Shown: positions 14,082-23,221 of the stretch, in pieces | Layout: each line of letters begins with the position of its first letter | Position numbering within the stretch: the stretch's first letter is position 1 | NCBI RefSeq assembly: GCF_014274465.1 | Contig: NZ_CP060394.1 | Coordinates: 2,914,001-2,978,000 of the forward strand | From: Alloacidobacterium dinghuense | GTDB lineage: Bacteria > Acidobacteriota > Terriglobia > Terriglobales > Acidobacteriaceae | DNA: 64,000 nt | Direction: 5' to 3' | Notes under the pieces: generated by a model | What the model was told of the DNA's origin: nothing | Seen by the model: the letters and a program-made list of their open reading frames with translations, nothing else | Databases searched by the model: none | Position numbers and translations under genes: made by a program

Positions 14082-16715
14082 ATGCGCTGGCTTCGCAATT
14101 TGTTTTCGCGTGATAAGGCTTACGACGATCTCGCGGAAGAGATTCGCCAGCACCTGGAGGAGCGGGTGGAGTCGCTGGTGGCTGAGGGCATGGGCCGCAT
14201 CGACGCCGAGCATGTTGCGCGACGCGAGTTTGGCAATGTGACTCTGATGGAAGAGCGCGGGCGGGAGGCGTGGCAGTGGCCTTCGCTCGATTCGCTTTGG
14301 CCGGATGTGCGGTTTGGGCTGCGGCAGATTGTGCGGTATCGCGCGTTCACGGTCATGGCGGTGTCGACGCTGGCGCTGGGGATTGGCGCAAACACGGCGA
14401 TCTTTACGCTGATTGATTCGATCATGTTGCGGCCGCTTCCCTATCCGCACCAGGAGCGGCTGATGCGCATTTCGGGGAATTTTCCCAAGGGATGGGTGCG
14501 CGCGTATCAGGAGCATGGGCAGTCGTTTGCTTCGCTCTCTGGCTATGGGACGGATGCGGAAGCGAATGTTGAGGGCACGGATGCGGCTGAGCGGGTGTTC
14601 GGGTCGACGGTGTCGGTGAATACATTTGACACGCTGGGTGTTCATCCTGCGCTGGGGAGTTTCTTTGCGCGTGAGAACGAAATTGCCGGGCGGGATCTGG
14701 TCGTGGTGCTGAGCTACGGCTACTGGCAGCAGCGGTTTGCGGGCGATCTACATGTGATTGGGCAGACGGTTCGGATTGATGGCGTTTCGCGCAAGATTCT
14801 TGGTGTAATGCCGCAGGGGATTCGCTTTCCTTATGCGGATACGCAGTTTGTTGTGCCGATTTCGTTCAAGGGTGGAGATGCGACGGATGCGTGGGGGCAT
14901 CCTTTTGACAAGCAGGCGATTGGGCGCTTGAAGGATGGAGTGACGACGGCGGCGGCGCAGGCGGAGTGGCGGCGGTTGCACAAACTGCTGATGCCGTTGT
15001 TTCCGTGGGTGATGCCGACGGATTGGGAGGCGGAGACGACGGTGACTCCGCTGCTCGATTCGATTGTGGGGGACACGGGGCCGCGGCTTTTGCTGCTTCT
15101 CGGGGCTGTCGGGTTGATTTTGTTGATCGCGTGCGCGAATGTTGCCAACCTGGCGCTGGCGCGGGCGGCGTCGCGGGAGCGGGAGATGGCGATTCGCGGC
15201 GCGCTCGGGGCTTCGGGGTGGCGGATTGTTCGGCAGCTTCTGGTGGAGAGTGTGCTGCTGGGTTTGTTGGCGGGCGCTGCGGGGCTTTCGGCTGCGGCGC
15301 TGAGTCTGCGCGCGCTTACGCGGCTGCTCCCGGCTGACACGCCGCGCATCGCGGATGTTGGTTTGCACTGGGATGTGTTTTTGTTTGCGGCGGTCGCGTC
15401 GGTACTGACGGGCGTGCTCTTCGGGCTGGTTCCGGCGATGCGGATGGCATCGCCGCATCTGCAGAAATCGCTGCGTTCGGGTGGTTTGAGTGTGGCGGGG
15501 CGTGGATCGCAGTTCAGGGTTTCGATGCTGCTGGTGGTGGGGCAGATTGGCTTGTCGGTGGTGGTGATTACGGCGGCGGGCCTGATGCTGCACAGTCTGT
15601 ATAGCTTGTCGCAGGTGAATCCGGGATTCCGCACGGGTCGGATTGTGACTGCGGAGGTTTCGCTGAATGCTTCGGCATGCAGGCAGCCGGGATATTGTCT
15701 CGCGTTCTTTCAGCAGGTAGAGCAAAAGGCGCGCACGATTGCTGGCGTGGAGGATGCGGCCCTCGTCGACACTCTGCCGATGACGGGGTGGGACCTGAGT
15801 TATATTTACGACGCTGAGGGGCATCCGCGTGATGCGAGGCAGGTGGCGAAGCAGGCGGCTGGACGAACGGTTTCGACGGGATATTTTGAGACGGTTGGAC
15901 TGCATTTGCTGCGTGGGCGGCTGCTGACGGATTCGGATCAGTCGGGGGCGAGCCGCGCGGCGGTGATCAATCAGAAGATGGCGGAGACGCTGTGGCCGGG
16001 GCAGGACCCGATTGGCAAGCACCTTGAGTCAGTGGCGGATGAGCCGTCGCCGGGGATGCTGAATCCGAATGTTGCTTCGATTGTGGTGGGGGTGGTGAGC
16101 AATACGCATCACGATAGCCTGGCGAGCGGTTTTGACGAAGAAGTTTATTTGCCGATGACGCGAGACAATGAGCAGCCTCAGATGATGGTGCTGTTGCATT
16201 CGCATCTTCCGGCTGCGCAGACAGCAGATGGATTGCGCAGGGCTGTGGCGGAAATCGATCCGCTGGTTCCGGTGACACATGTGCGGACTTTGGATGAGGT
16301 GGTGGCGGCTTCGAATTCGACGCCGCGATCACTGGCGATTCTGTTGCTCGGATTCGGGGCGCTGGCGGTTGGTGTTGGGTCGGTGGGTGTCTATAGCCTG
16401 ATTGCTTACGTTGTGAGCTGGCGGACGCGAGAGATTGGGATTCGGCTGGCGCTGGGTGCGCCGCGATGGCAGATTGTGCGCGCGGTGGTGCGGCAGAGTT
16501 TGTTGCTGGCGGTTGCGGGTTCGGTTGCCGGGCTTGCAGGCGCTATTGTTTGTGAGAGCCTGCTGCGGCGGTTTCTCTTTGAGGTGCGGCCCTTTGATCC
16601 GCTGACGTTCTGTGTTGTGCCATTGCTGATGTTGTTGCTGGCTGTGGTTGCGGCGTGGATTCCGGCGCGAAGAGCGGCGTCGATTGATCCGATGGTGGCG
16701 CTGCGGAGTGAGTAG
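14082..16715 (+). CDS. ADOP-family ABC transporter permease (MacB/FtsX-like)
   Basis: An 877-residue permease of the acidobacterial duplicated orphan permease type. The N-terminal soluble ADOP segment (WLRNLFSRDKAYDDLAEEI, then HLEERVESLVAEGM) precedes the first membrane helix (residues about 90-115, STLALGIGANTAIFTLIDSI). Two MacB-periplasmic plus FtsX modules follow, with three-helix bundles at roughly 340-440 and 750-870. The FtsX motifs SREREMAIRGALGAS and WRTREIGIRLALGA are both present. ATG 14082 has GGAGG 6 bases upstream. No ATPase gene is adjacent, as usual for this class. Possible roles are macrolide- or peptide-type export or envelope mechanotransmission; the substrate is unknown. 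Confidence 0.9.
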   Translation: MRWLRNLFSRDKAYDDLAEEIRQHLEERVESLVAEGMGRIDAEHVARREFGNVTLMEERGREAWQWPSLDSLWPDVRFGLRQIVRYRAFTVMAVSTLALGIGANTAIFTLIDSIMLRPLPYPHQERLMRISGNFPKGWVRAYQEHGQSFASLSGYGTDAEANVEGTDAAERVFGSTVSVNTFDTLGVHPALGSFFARENEIAGRDLVVVLSYGYWQQRFAGDLHVIGQTVRIDGVSRKILGVMPQGIRFPYADTQFVVPISFKGGDATDAWGHPFDKQAIGRLKDGVTTAAAQAEWRRLHKLLMPLFPWVMPTDWEAETTVTPLLDSIVGDTGPRLLLLLGAVGLILLIACANVANLALARAASREREMAIRGALGASGWRIVRQLLVESVLLGLLAGAAGLSAAALSLRALTRLLPADTPRIADVGLHWDVFLFAAVASVLTGVLFGLVPAMRMASPHLQKSLRSGGLSVAGRGSQFRVSMLLVVGQIGLSVVVITAAGLMLHSLYSLSQVNPGFRTGRIVTAEVSLNASACRQPGYCLAFFQQVEQKARTIAGVEDAALVDTLPMTGWDLSYIYDAEGHPRDARQVAKQAAGRTVSTGYFETVGLHLLRGRLLTDSDQSGASRAAVINQKMAETLWPGQDPIGKHLESVADEPSPGMLNPNVASIVVGVVSNTHHDSLASGFDEEVYLPMTRDNEQPQMMVLLHSHLPAAQTADGLRRAVAEIDPLVPVTHVRTLDEVVAASNSTPRSLAILLLGFGALAVGVGSVGVYSLIAYVVSWRTREIGIRLALGAPRWQIVRAVVRQSLLLAVAGSVAGLAGAIVCESLLRRFLFEVRPFDPLTFCVVPLLMLLLAVVAAWIPARRAASIDPMVALRSE

Positions 16716-16727
16716 AGAGAATCAGTA

Positions 16728-16744
16728 TGCCGTCTTTGACGGCA
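16728..16744 (+). terminator. Possible terminator after the ADOP permease
   Basis: TGCCGTC-TTT-GACGGCA, a 7-bp perfect stem 12 bases past the stop, followed by a short GTTTTGG tract. Weak but well placed. Confidence 0.4.
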
Positions 16745-16796
16745 GTCGTTTTGGCCCACGTTAGCTTGCGAGAATATAGAACAACCGGTTCGCGCG

Positions 16797-16822
16797 ACCC
16801 TTCGGCTACGCTCAGTGCAGGC
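16797..16822 (+). repeat. Dispersed intergenic repeat, type 3 (partial)
   Basis: CCCTTCGGCTACGCTCAGTG and following bases, a shortened relative of the copy at 12752-12810, in the spacer between two convergent genes. Confidence 0.5.
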
Positions 16823-16843
16823 TATGGGCACCGGGTGTTTGTA

Positions 16844-17446
16844 TCATCGGGCTGTTCTCTTCTTTCGGGCACAAATGTTGCGTCGAAAGCAATCTGTAGC
16901 ATGGTCATTGACAATGCCGGCGGCCTGCATCCATGCATAGACAATTACCGGTCCTACAAATTTGAAGCCACGCCGCTTGAGTTCCTTTGACATTTTTTCG
17001 GCAAGCGGCGAGCTGACCGGGACCGGACCGCTGTTCTGGATTGGCTGACCTCCAGCCATTTCCCAAACCCAATCGGAAAAATCGATGCCGGCTTCCTGCA
17101 TTTCGAGGAAGGCGCGGGCGCCGCCGATCGTCGCCTCGATCTTTGCGCGGGACCGGATGATGCCCGGGTTCTCAAGTAGCCTGGCAATATCCTTTTCGGC
17201 GAAGCGAGCGACCTTTGCCGGATCAAACTGACGGAAGGCGGACCTGAAGGCCTCTCGCTTCCGGAGCACGACGATCCAGGCCAGTCCGGCTTGAAAGCCT
17301 TCGAGCATCAGGCATTCCCACAGGGAGCGGCTATCGAAATCGGGCACACCCCATTCCTTATCGTGATACTCACGCATGAGCGGATCGTTCTGCGCCCATG
17401 AACAACGAATCTTGCCTGGATGGTCGTTCACTTCTTCTTTCTTCAT
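16844..17446 (-). CDS. tag: DNA-3-methyladenine glycosylase I
   Basis: A 200-residue Tag enzyme, which excises 3-methyladenine from alkylated DNA and starts base-excision repair. The zinc-snap ligands are visible: Cys15 (RCSWAQNDPL), His28 (EYHDKEWGVP), and His182 and Cys186 (NDHATDCFRR). The catalytic pocket segment LWECLMLEGFQAGLAW also fits the family. I place the start at ATG 17446. The open frame extends 88 codons further, but homology begins just after MKKEEVNDHPGK, and the extension would overlap the opposite-strand gene. The two divergent starts are only about 10 bases apart, so one of the promoters must lie inside the neighbouring gene. Confidence 0.9.
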   Translation of the reverse strand: MKKEEVNDHPGKIRCSWAQNDPLMREYHDKEWGVPDFDSRSLWECLMLEGFQAGLAWIVVLRKREAFRSAFRQFDPAKVARFAEKDIARLLENPGIIRSRAKIEATIGGARAFLEMQEAGIDFSDWVWEMAGGQPIQNSGPVPVSSPLAEKMSKELKRRGFKFVGPVIVYAWMQAAGIVNDHATDCFRRNICARKKRTAR

Positions 17447-17455
17447 CTCATATGA

Positions 17456-18247
17456 TTGAACAACAACAATGGGGCGATAGACGAGCGTTTCCCTGCAGTT
17501 GTCGAAGATACAGTGTTCGGACCAATGGGCAAATTGAAGTTGATGCATAAGAAAACCAGTCGGCATTCGCACCCCCGCATTTATCAGGACGGAGATTGCA
17601 TCAGCCTGGAATTTGCGAACGGGGAGATTCAAAGCCAGATGCTCATGAGCGACCCGAATCACCTCGTACTCACTTATACCCGGGCCATGATGGCTTTTTC
17701 GTTCTTTCACCAGAAGCCTGAACGCATTGCAATCATCGGATTAGGCGGTGGATCCGTGGTGAAGTGGTGTTATCAAAACCATCCTGATGCAGGGATCACT
17801 GTCATCGAGATCAATCCGGATGTTATTTCTTCACGAGAACAGTTCCTTATTCCACCAGACGATCATCGACTTCGTGTGATTGAGGGAGATGGAGCCGATT
17901 ATGTAGCCAACACGAAGGATAGGACAGAGGTGCTGCTGGTAGATGGTTTCGATGCATACGGGCAATCTCCACAGCTATGTTCGCCGGCGTTTTACAAAAA
18001 CTGTTATCGGGCTCTCGCTCCCGATGGGCTGATGGTCGTTAATTTATGCGGCCCTGAAGATCAGGGTTCGATAGACAACATCCGCAATGCTTTCCATGGG
18101 CGCACGGTAATCGCTATTCCCGACGACGGAGAAAATCAGCTCGTATTTGCATTCAAGGGAAAACGCTCCCAAGGCGAGATCCTGCCTGCGGAAGAACTAT
18201 CGGAGAAGCTGCGGGATTACGTTCTTATACCTGTGCAGATTCAATAG
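17456..18247 (+). CDS. Spermidine synthase-like methyltransferase-fold protein
   Basis: A 263-residue protein of the polyamine aminopropyltransferase (SpeE-like) family. A short N-terminal beta domain is followed by a Rossmann fold. Its nucleotide-binding loop is IAIIGLGGGSVVKW, and the acidic ribose-binding turn is VIEINPDVI. The segment VLLVDGFDAYGQS takes the place of the usual catalytic DxxDP motif, so true spermidine synthesis is uncertain. The reading frame opens with TTG at 17456. The first internal ATG is 17525 and would cut the N-terminal strand. No clear ribosome site was seen for either. Substrate not determinable. Confidence 0.75.
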   Translation: MNNNNGAIDERFPAVVEDTVFGPMGKLKLMHKKTSRHSHPRIYQDGDCISLEFANGEIQSQMLMSDPNHLVLTYTRAMMAFSFFHQKPERIAIIGLGGGSVVKWCYQNHPDAGITVIEINPDVISSREQFLIPPDDHRLRVIEGDGADYVANTKDRTEVLLVDGFDAYGQSPQLCSPAFYKNCYRALAPDGLMVVNLCGPEDQGSIDNIRNAFHGRTVIAIPDDGENQLVFAFKGKRSQGEILPAEELSEKLRDYVLIPVQIQ

Positions 18248-18267
18248 TGGTTTGCCTGCCCTCGCAG

Positions 18268-19443
18268 TCAGCTGCGATTCAGTTCCGTGGTTTCGTTCTC
18301 GGGGATGGGGAGTTGCTCGGTGATCTCGACGTCGAAGCCCTGCAGGGCGGGGACGTGGGTTGGGGTGTTCGAGAGCAGGCGGACCTTATGGATGCCCAAG
18401 TCGGCGAGGATCTGGCCGCCTAAGCCGACTTGCCGCAGCGTTCTCTGATGGCGGTCGTCGTGGTGCTCGCGGGCGCGCGCTTCGCGGTGCATGATGATGC
18501 GATGTGGCGCGATGGTGCGGTCGATGTCGAATCCGCGGCTGGTGTTGTGCAGGTAGATGAGCGCGCCTCTTCCCTCTTCGGCGATGGCTTTGAGGGAGCG
18601 CTGCATGATGCTGTGGCAGTCGCAGAGCGTCGTACCGAAGATGTCGCCTGCGAGGCAGTGCGAGTGGACGCGCACCAGCACCGGCTCTTTGCCCTGGCTT
18701 ACGTCGCCTTTGACCAATGCAACATGGCTCTCACCACCACAGACTTCGCTTTCGTAGGCGATCATGCGGAAGTCGCCGTAGGGCGTGGGCACTTCGCTTT
18801 CGGCGACGCGGACGATATAGCGTTCGTTCTGCAGGCGGTAGCGGATGAGTTCGGCCACTGTCAGCATCTTCATGCCGTGTTGAGTGCAGAACTCGGTCAG
18901 ATCGGGGACGCGGGCCATGGTGCCGTCGTCTTTCATGATTTCGCAGATCACGCCGGCGGGGATGAGTCCAGCCATGCGAGCGAGGTCGACGGAGGCTTCT
19001 GTCTGTCCGGCGCGGACGAGGACGCCGCCTTTGCGGGCGCGCAGCGGAAAGATGTGTCCGGGGCGGGCCAGGTCATTGGCGGTTGACGCCGAATCGATGG
19101 CTACCTTGATGGTGTGGGAGCGGTCATGCGCGGAGATGCCGGTGGTGACTCCTTCGCGGGCTTCAATGGTCTCAGTAAACGCCGTGCCAAAGCGCGAGGA
19201 GTTCTGCTGCGTCATGGGGCCGAGGCGGAGATAGTCCGCGCGCTCTTCGGTCAGGGTGAGGCAGATAAGGCCGCGTCCGTGCTTGGCCATGAAGTTGATG
19301 GCTTCAGGAGTAACGAACTCAGCGGCGAGGGTGAGATCGCCTTCGTTTTCGCGGTCCTCGTCGTCGACGACGACGATCATGCGTCCTGCTTTGATCTCTT
19401 CGATTGCACCTGGAACATCGGTAAATGGAGCTTTGGCAGCCAT
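18268..19443 (-). CDS. ribBA: RibBA-type protein: 3,4-dihydroxy-2-butanone-4-phosphate synthase with a degenerate GTP cyclohydrolase II-like domain
   Basis: A 391-residue riboflavin-pathway protein. Residues 1-205 are a complete RibB domain ([43 protein letters not shown]), which makes the four-carbon unit from ribulose 5-phosphate. Residues 210-391 align with RibA and keep the zinc cysteines ([16 protein letters not shown]). The catalytic RQEGRGIGL block is replaced by [11 protein letters not shown], and the Asp of the usual D-x-R motif is Thr ([13 protein letters not shown]). GTP cyclohydrolase activity is therefore doubtful. Start set at ATG 19443 (MAAKAPF); the open frame extends 13 codons upstream. 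A FecR-domain gene ends 45 bases upstream on the same strand. Confidence 0.85.
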   Translation of the reverse strand: MAAKAPFTDVPGAIEEIKAGRMIVVVDDEDRENEGDLTLAAEFVTPEAINFMAKHGRGLICLTLTEERADYLRLGPMTQQNSSRFGTAFTETIEAREGVTTGISAHDRSHTIKVAIDSASTANDLARPGHIFPLRARKGGVLVRAGQTEASVDLARMAGLIPAGVICEIMKDDGTMARVPDLTEFCTQHGMKMLTVAELIRYRLQNERYIVRVAESEVPTPYGDFRMIAYESEVCGGESHVALVKGDVSQGKEPVLVRVHSHCLAGDIFGTTLCDCHSIMQRSLKAIAEEGRGALIYLHNTSRGFDIDRTIAPHRIIMHREARAREHHDDRHQRTLRQVGLGGQILADLGIHKVRLLSNTPTHVPALQGFDVEITEQLPIPENETTELNRS

Positions 19444-19487
19444 GCATCTATTGTCTGCCAATTGAGGCTGTTCCCGCCACAATGGGT

Positions 19488-20243
19488 TTATGGCCCCCTG
19501 AAAAGCCCACGGCTGGATGACAATGAGCCGTGCCGTTCATAGAAGACAGCGGTCATGTCCCATTTATCCATTGGGTTGGAAACCACTTTCTTTGAAACGG
19601 CAGGTTGAGACTGCCCGGTTAGATCAAAAGTGAAGGTTTTCTTCCTGGCCAGTTCCATTGAGCCAAAGGGCCCGCTCACCTGGCCTTTGCCATCAAGCAA
19701 CGCGAGCCGTGCTTCCGTGGCATCCATTTCCAATCTAACGTGGCCGGAGTTTTGCAATTGGAGTTGTTGCTGGCCGAAGGTGAGTTGCAATTCGTTACCT
19801 TTGCTGTCGACGATGTACCTGGGCATCAAACTGATGTAGATCGTTCCCTGAAAAGCACGTACGCTGGACGCCTTGATGCCGGAAGGAAGCAGTTCCAGCT
19901 GAGGAAATGCAATCACGGAATAAGGACCGAGGCGGATCGTGCTTAGATCTTGAAGCTCCACTTCGGCTCTGCCCATCCCGGTCCGAATGATGTTCCCCTC
20001 AAGAACGGAGGTGTGAGAGAGCGCACGCTGAAACTCTTTGCCAGCAGCGCTTGCGAGTTGCACTTCACCCTCCACGTCACTCAACCAGGCAATCGATACT
20101 TTCGAGCCGGCATGTGACTGATCGGGAGGATGCGCAGCGGTATAAGGTTCTCGGGGTGCAGCAGGCGGCGCGCTCTGAGACGCGTGTGCGTTCCATGCAA
20201 GCGTGGATATGAGAGTGAACGCGAGACCGGCTATTGCTCTCAT
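19488..20243 (-). CDS. Secreted FecR-domain protein
   Basis: A 251-residue protein with a signal peptide (residues 1-21, ending NAHAS). It has a FecR-like beta domain: VSIAWLSDVEGEVQLASAAG, then LSHTSVLEGNIIRTGMGRAE and VELQDLSTIRLGPYSVIAF. It lacks the cytoplasmic/TM anti-sigma part of classical FecR, so it is the stand-alone periplasmic form common in acidobacteria, probably ligand- or polymer-binding. It lies upstream of ribBA on the same strand with 45 bases between, so read-through is possible. Function beyond the fold is unknown. Confidence 0.7.
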   Translation of the reverse strand: MRAIAGLAFTLISTLAWNAHASQSAPPAAPREPYTAAHPPDQSHAGSKVSIAWLSDVEGEVQLASAAGKEFQRALSHTSVLEGNIIRTGMGRAEVELQDLSTIRLGPYSVIAFPQLELLPSGIKASSVRAFQGTIYISLMPRYIVDSKGNELQLTFGQQQLQLQNSGHVRLEMDATEARLALLDGKGQVSGPFGSMELARKKTFTFDLTGQSQPAVSKKVVSNPMDKWDMTAVFYERHGSLSSSRGLFRGP

Positions 20244-20336
20244 CTGACATTCGCCTCAGTTTAAGAAGACGCTGCGCCCGGGAGGAAAGTCAACTCGCTG
20301 GTACCGCTTAGAGGGTGGTTATATGCAGGATCGTAA

Positions 20337-20370
20337 CTGTCCGGCCCTTGCTGAAAGCAGGGCCGGACAG
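20337..20370 (-). terminator. Strong hairpin downstream of the membrane-anchored coiled-coil gene
   Basis: CTGTCCGGCCCT and AGGGCCGGACAG form a 12-bp perfect stem around a 10-base loop, 7 bases past the stop of the minus-strand gene ending at 20377. There is no long T tract, so it may be a terminator or a 3'-end stabilising hairpin. Confidence 0.6.
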
Positions 20371-20376
20371 TTGTCG

Positions 20377-21222
20377 CTACTGCGGTACTGGCAACTTCTG
20401 TCTGGGCGCAGGAGGCGGATTGGAGTTTGCTGTCTGCGTTGAGCCTGGCGCCGCGTTGGCATCAGCGTTCGCCGCTGCGGTCAACTCCGATTGGCGATAC
20501 TTGGACGCGCTTACATACCCGTGAATGTGGTCTTTGGTGATGTCATTGATGACGACTTCGACGGGCTGCGGACTGTCGGGCACGTAGAACATCACCGGCT
20601 GGTAAAGATTCACGTGCTTCTGCGTGACGTTGCGATCATCCACCATCAGCTGCAGGTCGGCATACTGATGCTTCGTATTGGCTTTCCTGAGGCTGACGCT
20701 GAGCGGTCCTTCGCGCTGAAACTGCTTCGACTTCTGGATATCGAATTCGGTGTAATTTCGCTCGCCCTTCTTTTCGAGCACTACGAGTTCATCATGCGTG
20801 CGCGCAATGGAGCCGGTAAGCTCAGTGCGAGTGCTTACAAGATCGGTCCGCGTCGCCTCGATTTCCTTCCCCTGGGCATCAACCTGCGACTGCAGCTTCT
20901 TGTAGCGCGAGTCCTGTGCGTGAGGATGCGGTGCAGTGGCGGCATGGGGTTTGGCCGTACTCGTGCCGGCAGGTACTGGCTGAGGAGGAGCTGTTTCGCT
21001 GCGTGTGGCAAGATCATTCACCTTTGCCGTAAGAGCATCGAGCTGGCTGTGCGTAGCGTTGAGCTGGGCCGTTACCTGCTCATTCTGCGCTGCAAGGTTT
21101 TGTGCGGCATGGTGCTCATGGACGGCGTAGCCGACACCGGCACCGCCAATCACAACTGCGACAACATAAGGGACAACGCGCCTGACAAAAGGCGCCGCTG
21201 TTGGAATAAGCGAGTCTTCCAT
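20377..21222 (-). CDS. Membrane-anchored coiled-coil protein of unknown function
   Basis: A 281-residue protein. A single membrane segment (residues about 14-33, VVPYVVAVVIGGAGVGYAVH) near a short cytoplasmic N-terminus makes it a type II anchored protein. A heptad-rich stretch follows (AQNEQVTAQLNATHSQLDAL), then a Pro/Ala/His linker and a second coil (residues about 105-150). A beta-rich C-terminal domain (residues about 160-245) contains YADLQLMVDDRNVTQKHVNL. The Pro/Gln-rich tail ends in PVPQ. ATG 21222 is preceded by GGAGG. I do not recognise the family; similar anchored proteins appear to be acidobacteria-specific. No operon partner is adjacent. Confidence 0.65.
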   Translation of the reverse strand: MEDSLIPTAAPFVRRVVPYVVAVVIGGAGVGYAVHEHHAAQNLAAQNEQVTAQLNATHSQLDALTAKVNDLATRSETAPPQPVPAGTSTAKPHAATAPHPHAQDSRYKKLQSQVDAQGKEIEATRTDLVSTRTELTGSIARTHDELVVLEKKGERNYTEFDIQKSKQFQREGPLSVSLRKANTKHQYADLQLMVDDRNVTQKHVNLYQPVMFYVPDSPQPVEVVINDITKDHIHGYVSASKYRQSELTAAANADANAAPGSTQTANSNPPPAPRQKLPVPQ

Positions 21223-21394
21223 AGTGCCTCCGGAGAGAACTGACAGATCTATCTCCGATTAACGTGAAAGCACGTTCCGTTCCACGACCCTCTAATCACA
21301 AGTCATTTTCTATGTGATGGTTAGAGCCCGACACTTTAAAAAGTTCGTCGGGAAGAATTTCACGGTTTACGGAAATTCTTGCACAAGAAACGCC

Positions 21395-22669
21395 TCACTG
21401 CACGAGCGCGGATTGACGCCGTGCGAGGAAACGGCTCACGGAGGGATCGCGTTCGAGGCCGATTGCGACTTCGTAGGCGTGGTGTGAGTCATGGATTGCG
21501 CCGGTTCTGGCGAGCAATTCGGCGCGTGCCGCCCACCATGGCTGATACTGAGCGAGACGCGGGTCGGCGGCTATTTCGTCGAGTGCTTCGAGCGCGGCTC
21601 TAGCGCCGTGAATCTCCGCGACGGCGAGGGCGCGGTTGATCGCGACTACGGGCGAGCCAGAGATTTCGAGCAGCGCGTCGTAGAGTTCGAGCACCGCGTA
21701 CCAATCGGCGTGGCCCGTCCGACGGCGGCTTACATGCGCAGACTGGATCGCGGCCTCAAGCTGATAACGGGCAATGGAGTTGGATGTGCTCGCGCGGTGA
21801 AGCAGGGCCTCGGCTTCGTCAATCATCTGCCAATTCCAGACGGCGACATCCTGATCGGCGAGGGGAACATATTCGCCGCTGGAGCCCCGCCTCGCTGGAC
21901 GGCGAGCTTCGGCGTACAGCATAAGCGCTAGCAGGCCGAGCGCTTCCGGCTCGTCTGGGAGCAGCTCGGTGACGACACGGCAGAGGAAGATGGCTTCTTC
22001 GGCGAGATCGCGATCCGCTACGTCGGTTCCGGCGGCGTTGCTCCAGCCCTCGGCGAAGGCGGCGTAGATGGCTTCGAGCACTGTGTCAAGACGGGCTGGG
22101 AGTTCTTCGCGCTCGGGAATACGGAACGGTATACCGGCTTTGCGGATTTTGCTTTTGGCGCGGACGAGACGCTGGCCCATCGTCGCCGGAGCCATGAGAA
22201 AGGCAGAGGCGATGCGTGCTGCGTCAAGTCCGAGAATGACCTGCAAAATCAGGGGCGCACGAATCTCAGGATCGATGGCGGGGTGGGCACAGGCGAATAT
22301 GAGCGCGAGACGGCGGTCGGGGATATCTGTATCGACCATTGTGTCGAGGACGGCGGCAATCTGCTGCAGATCCTCATCGACGAAGCTATCGGTATGTTGT
22401 CGGCGGATCATGTCGATCGACTTGCGGCGGGCCACGGTGAGAAGCCATGCTTCCGGGTTGTCTGGGCAGCCGCTTTTCGGCCAGTCCGATAATGCTGAAG
22501 CAAAAGCCTCCGAGAGCGCGTCTTCGGCGGCGGCTACATCGTGCGTTCGCGCAGCGAGAAAGGCTACGAGTTTGCCGTAGCTGCGGCGGGCGACTCCTTC
22601 TGCCATGCTATAAGCCTGGTCACCGGATTCACATGGCATCGCAGGAGTCCCCGTTGTACTCATGGCCAT
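21395..22669 (-). CDS. ECF42-type RNA polymerase sigma factor with C-terminal DUF6596/TPR extension
   Basis: A 424-residue sigma factor, much longer than a standard ECF. Region 2 is at residues about 25-90 (RTHDVAAAEDALSEAFASAL, WLLTVARRKSIDMIRR) and region 4 at about 125-180. The region 4 helix-turn-helix is LDAARIASAFLMAPATMGQR. The long C-terminal part (residues 185-424) carries the DUF6596 signature (VLEAIYAAFAEGWSN, LALMLYAEARRPAR) and TPR-like helices; in this group it takes over the role of an anti-sigma factor. Its partner, a YCII/DGPF protein, is encoded 195 bases upstream on the same strand. Confidence 0.9.
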   Translation of the reverse strand: MAMSTTGTPAMPCESGDQAYSMAEGVARRSYGKLVAFLAARTHDVAAAEDALSEAFASALSDWPKSGCPDNPEAWLLTVARRKSIDMIRRQHTDSFVDEDLQQIAAVLDTMVDTDIPDRRLALIFACAHPAIDPEIRAPLILQVILGLDAARIASAFLMAPATMGQRLVRAKSKIRKAGIPFRIPEREELPARLDTVLEAIYAAFAEGWSNAAGTDVADRDLAEEAIFLCRVVTELLPDEPEALGLLALMLYAEARRPARRGSSGEYVPLADQDVAVWNWQMIDEAEALLHRASTSNSIARYQLEAAIQSAHVSRRRTGHADWYAVLELYDALLEISGSPVVAINRALAVAEIHGARAALEALDEIAADPRLAQYQPWWAARAELLARTGAIHDSHHAYEVAIGLERDPSVSRFLARRQSALVQ

Positions 22670-22864
22670 CCGGCGGCCGGCGATGACGCTTCAATAGCAA
22701 GCGTTTGAGGCGGTGTGGACTCTTCTGTGAGCATCGAAATCTCACGCCGATCAGGCGACGTTCTATTTATCCGTACTTCCAGCGAACAAAATGGGTGGAG
22801 GCATGAGTTCCGTCGTAGCGATTGTGGCTGAACGAAAGTTGATGCCTCCCATGTTTCGACCTTC

Positions 22865-23221
22865 TCAGGCTGCGCCCATTTCCCATACCGGACGGACTTC
22901 GACTGTGCCGTGACCCGATCCGGGGCAACGGGCTGCCCAGGCGAGTGCGGCATCGAGGTCCGGAGCGTCAATCAGATAGTAGCCGCCCAACTGCTCCTTG
23001 GTATCGGCATACGGACCGTTCAGCACCTGTGATTTGCCGTTGTTGGCGCGCACGGTGGTTGCGGTTGCGGTTGGCCGCAGGCGGTTGCTGCCTTTGAGGG
23101 CGCCTGCTGCCTTGAGCGCTTCGGTGTAGGCCATATAGGCTGCGTATCCCTGCTGCTGCTGCTCCGACGTCATTTGATCCCAGCCGGACTCGTTGGCGTA
23201 GAGAAGTAATAGGTATTGCAT
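22865..23221 (-). CDS. YCII-related (DGPF) protein, partner of the ECF42 sigma factor
   Basis: A 118-residue YCII-fold protein: MQYLLLLYANESGWDQM at the N-terminus, then LNGPYADTKEQLGGYYLID, the DGPF-type core motif. The family is a ferredoxin-like dimer of unclear chemistry. It is typically encoded next to ECF42 sigma factors and transcribed by them. A GGAGGG ribosome site lies 6 bases before ATG. Upstream, on the coding strand, a TGTCCA (23295-23300) and a CGTC (23274-23277) lie at roughly -35/-10 spacing, similar to the reported ECF42 TGTCGA-type promoter. That reading is tentative. Confidence 0.85.
   Translation of the reverse strand: MQYLLLLYANESGWDQMTSEQQQQGYAAYMAYTEALKAAGALKGSNRLRPTATATTVRANNGKSQVLNGPYADTKEQLGGYYLIDAPDLDAALAWAARCPGSGHGTVEVRPVWEMGAA

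Noticed and set aside
17447-17710. 88-codon N-terminal extension of tag
   Set aside because: It is antisense to the spermidine-synthase-like gene and precedes the conserved start; no homology expected.
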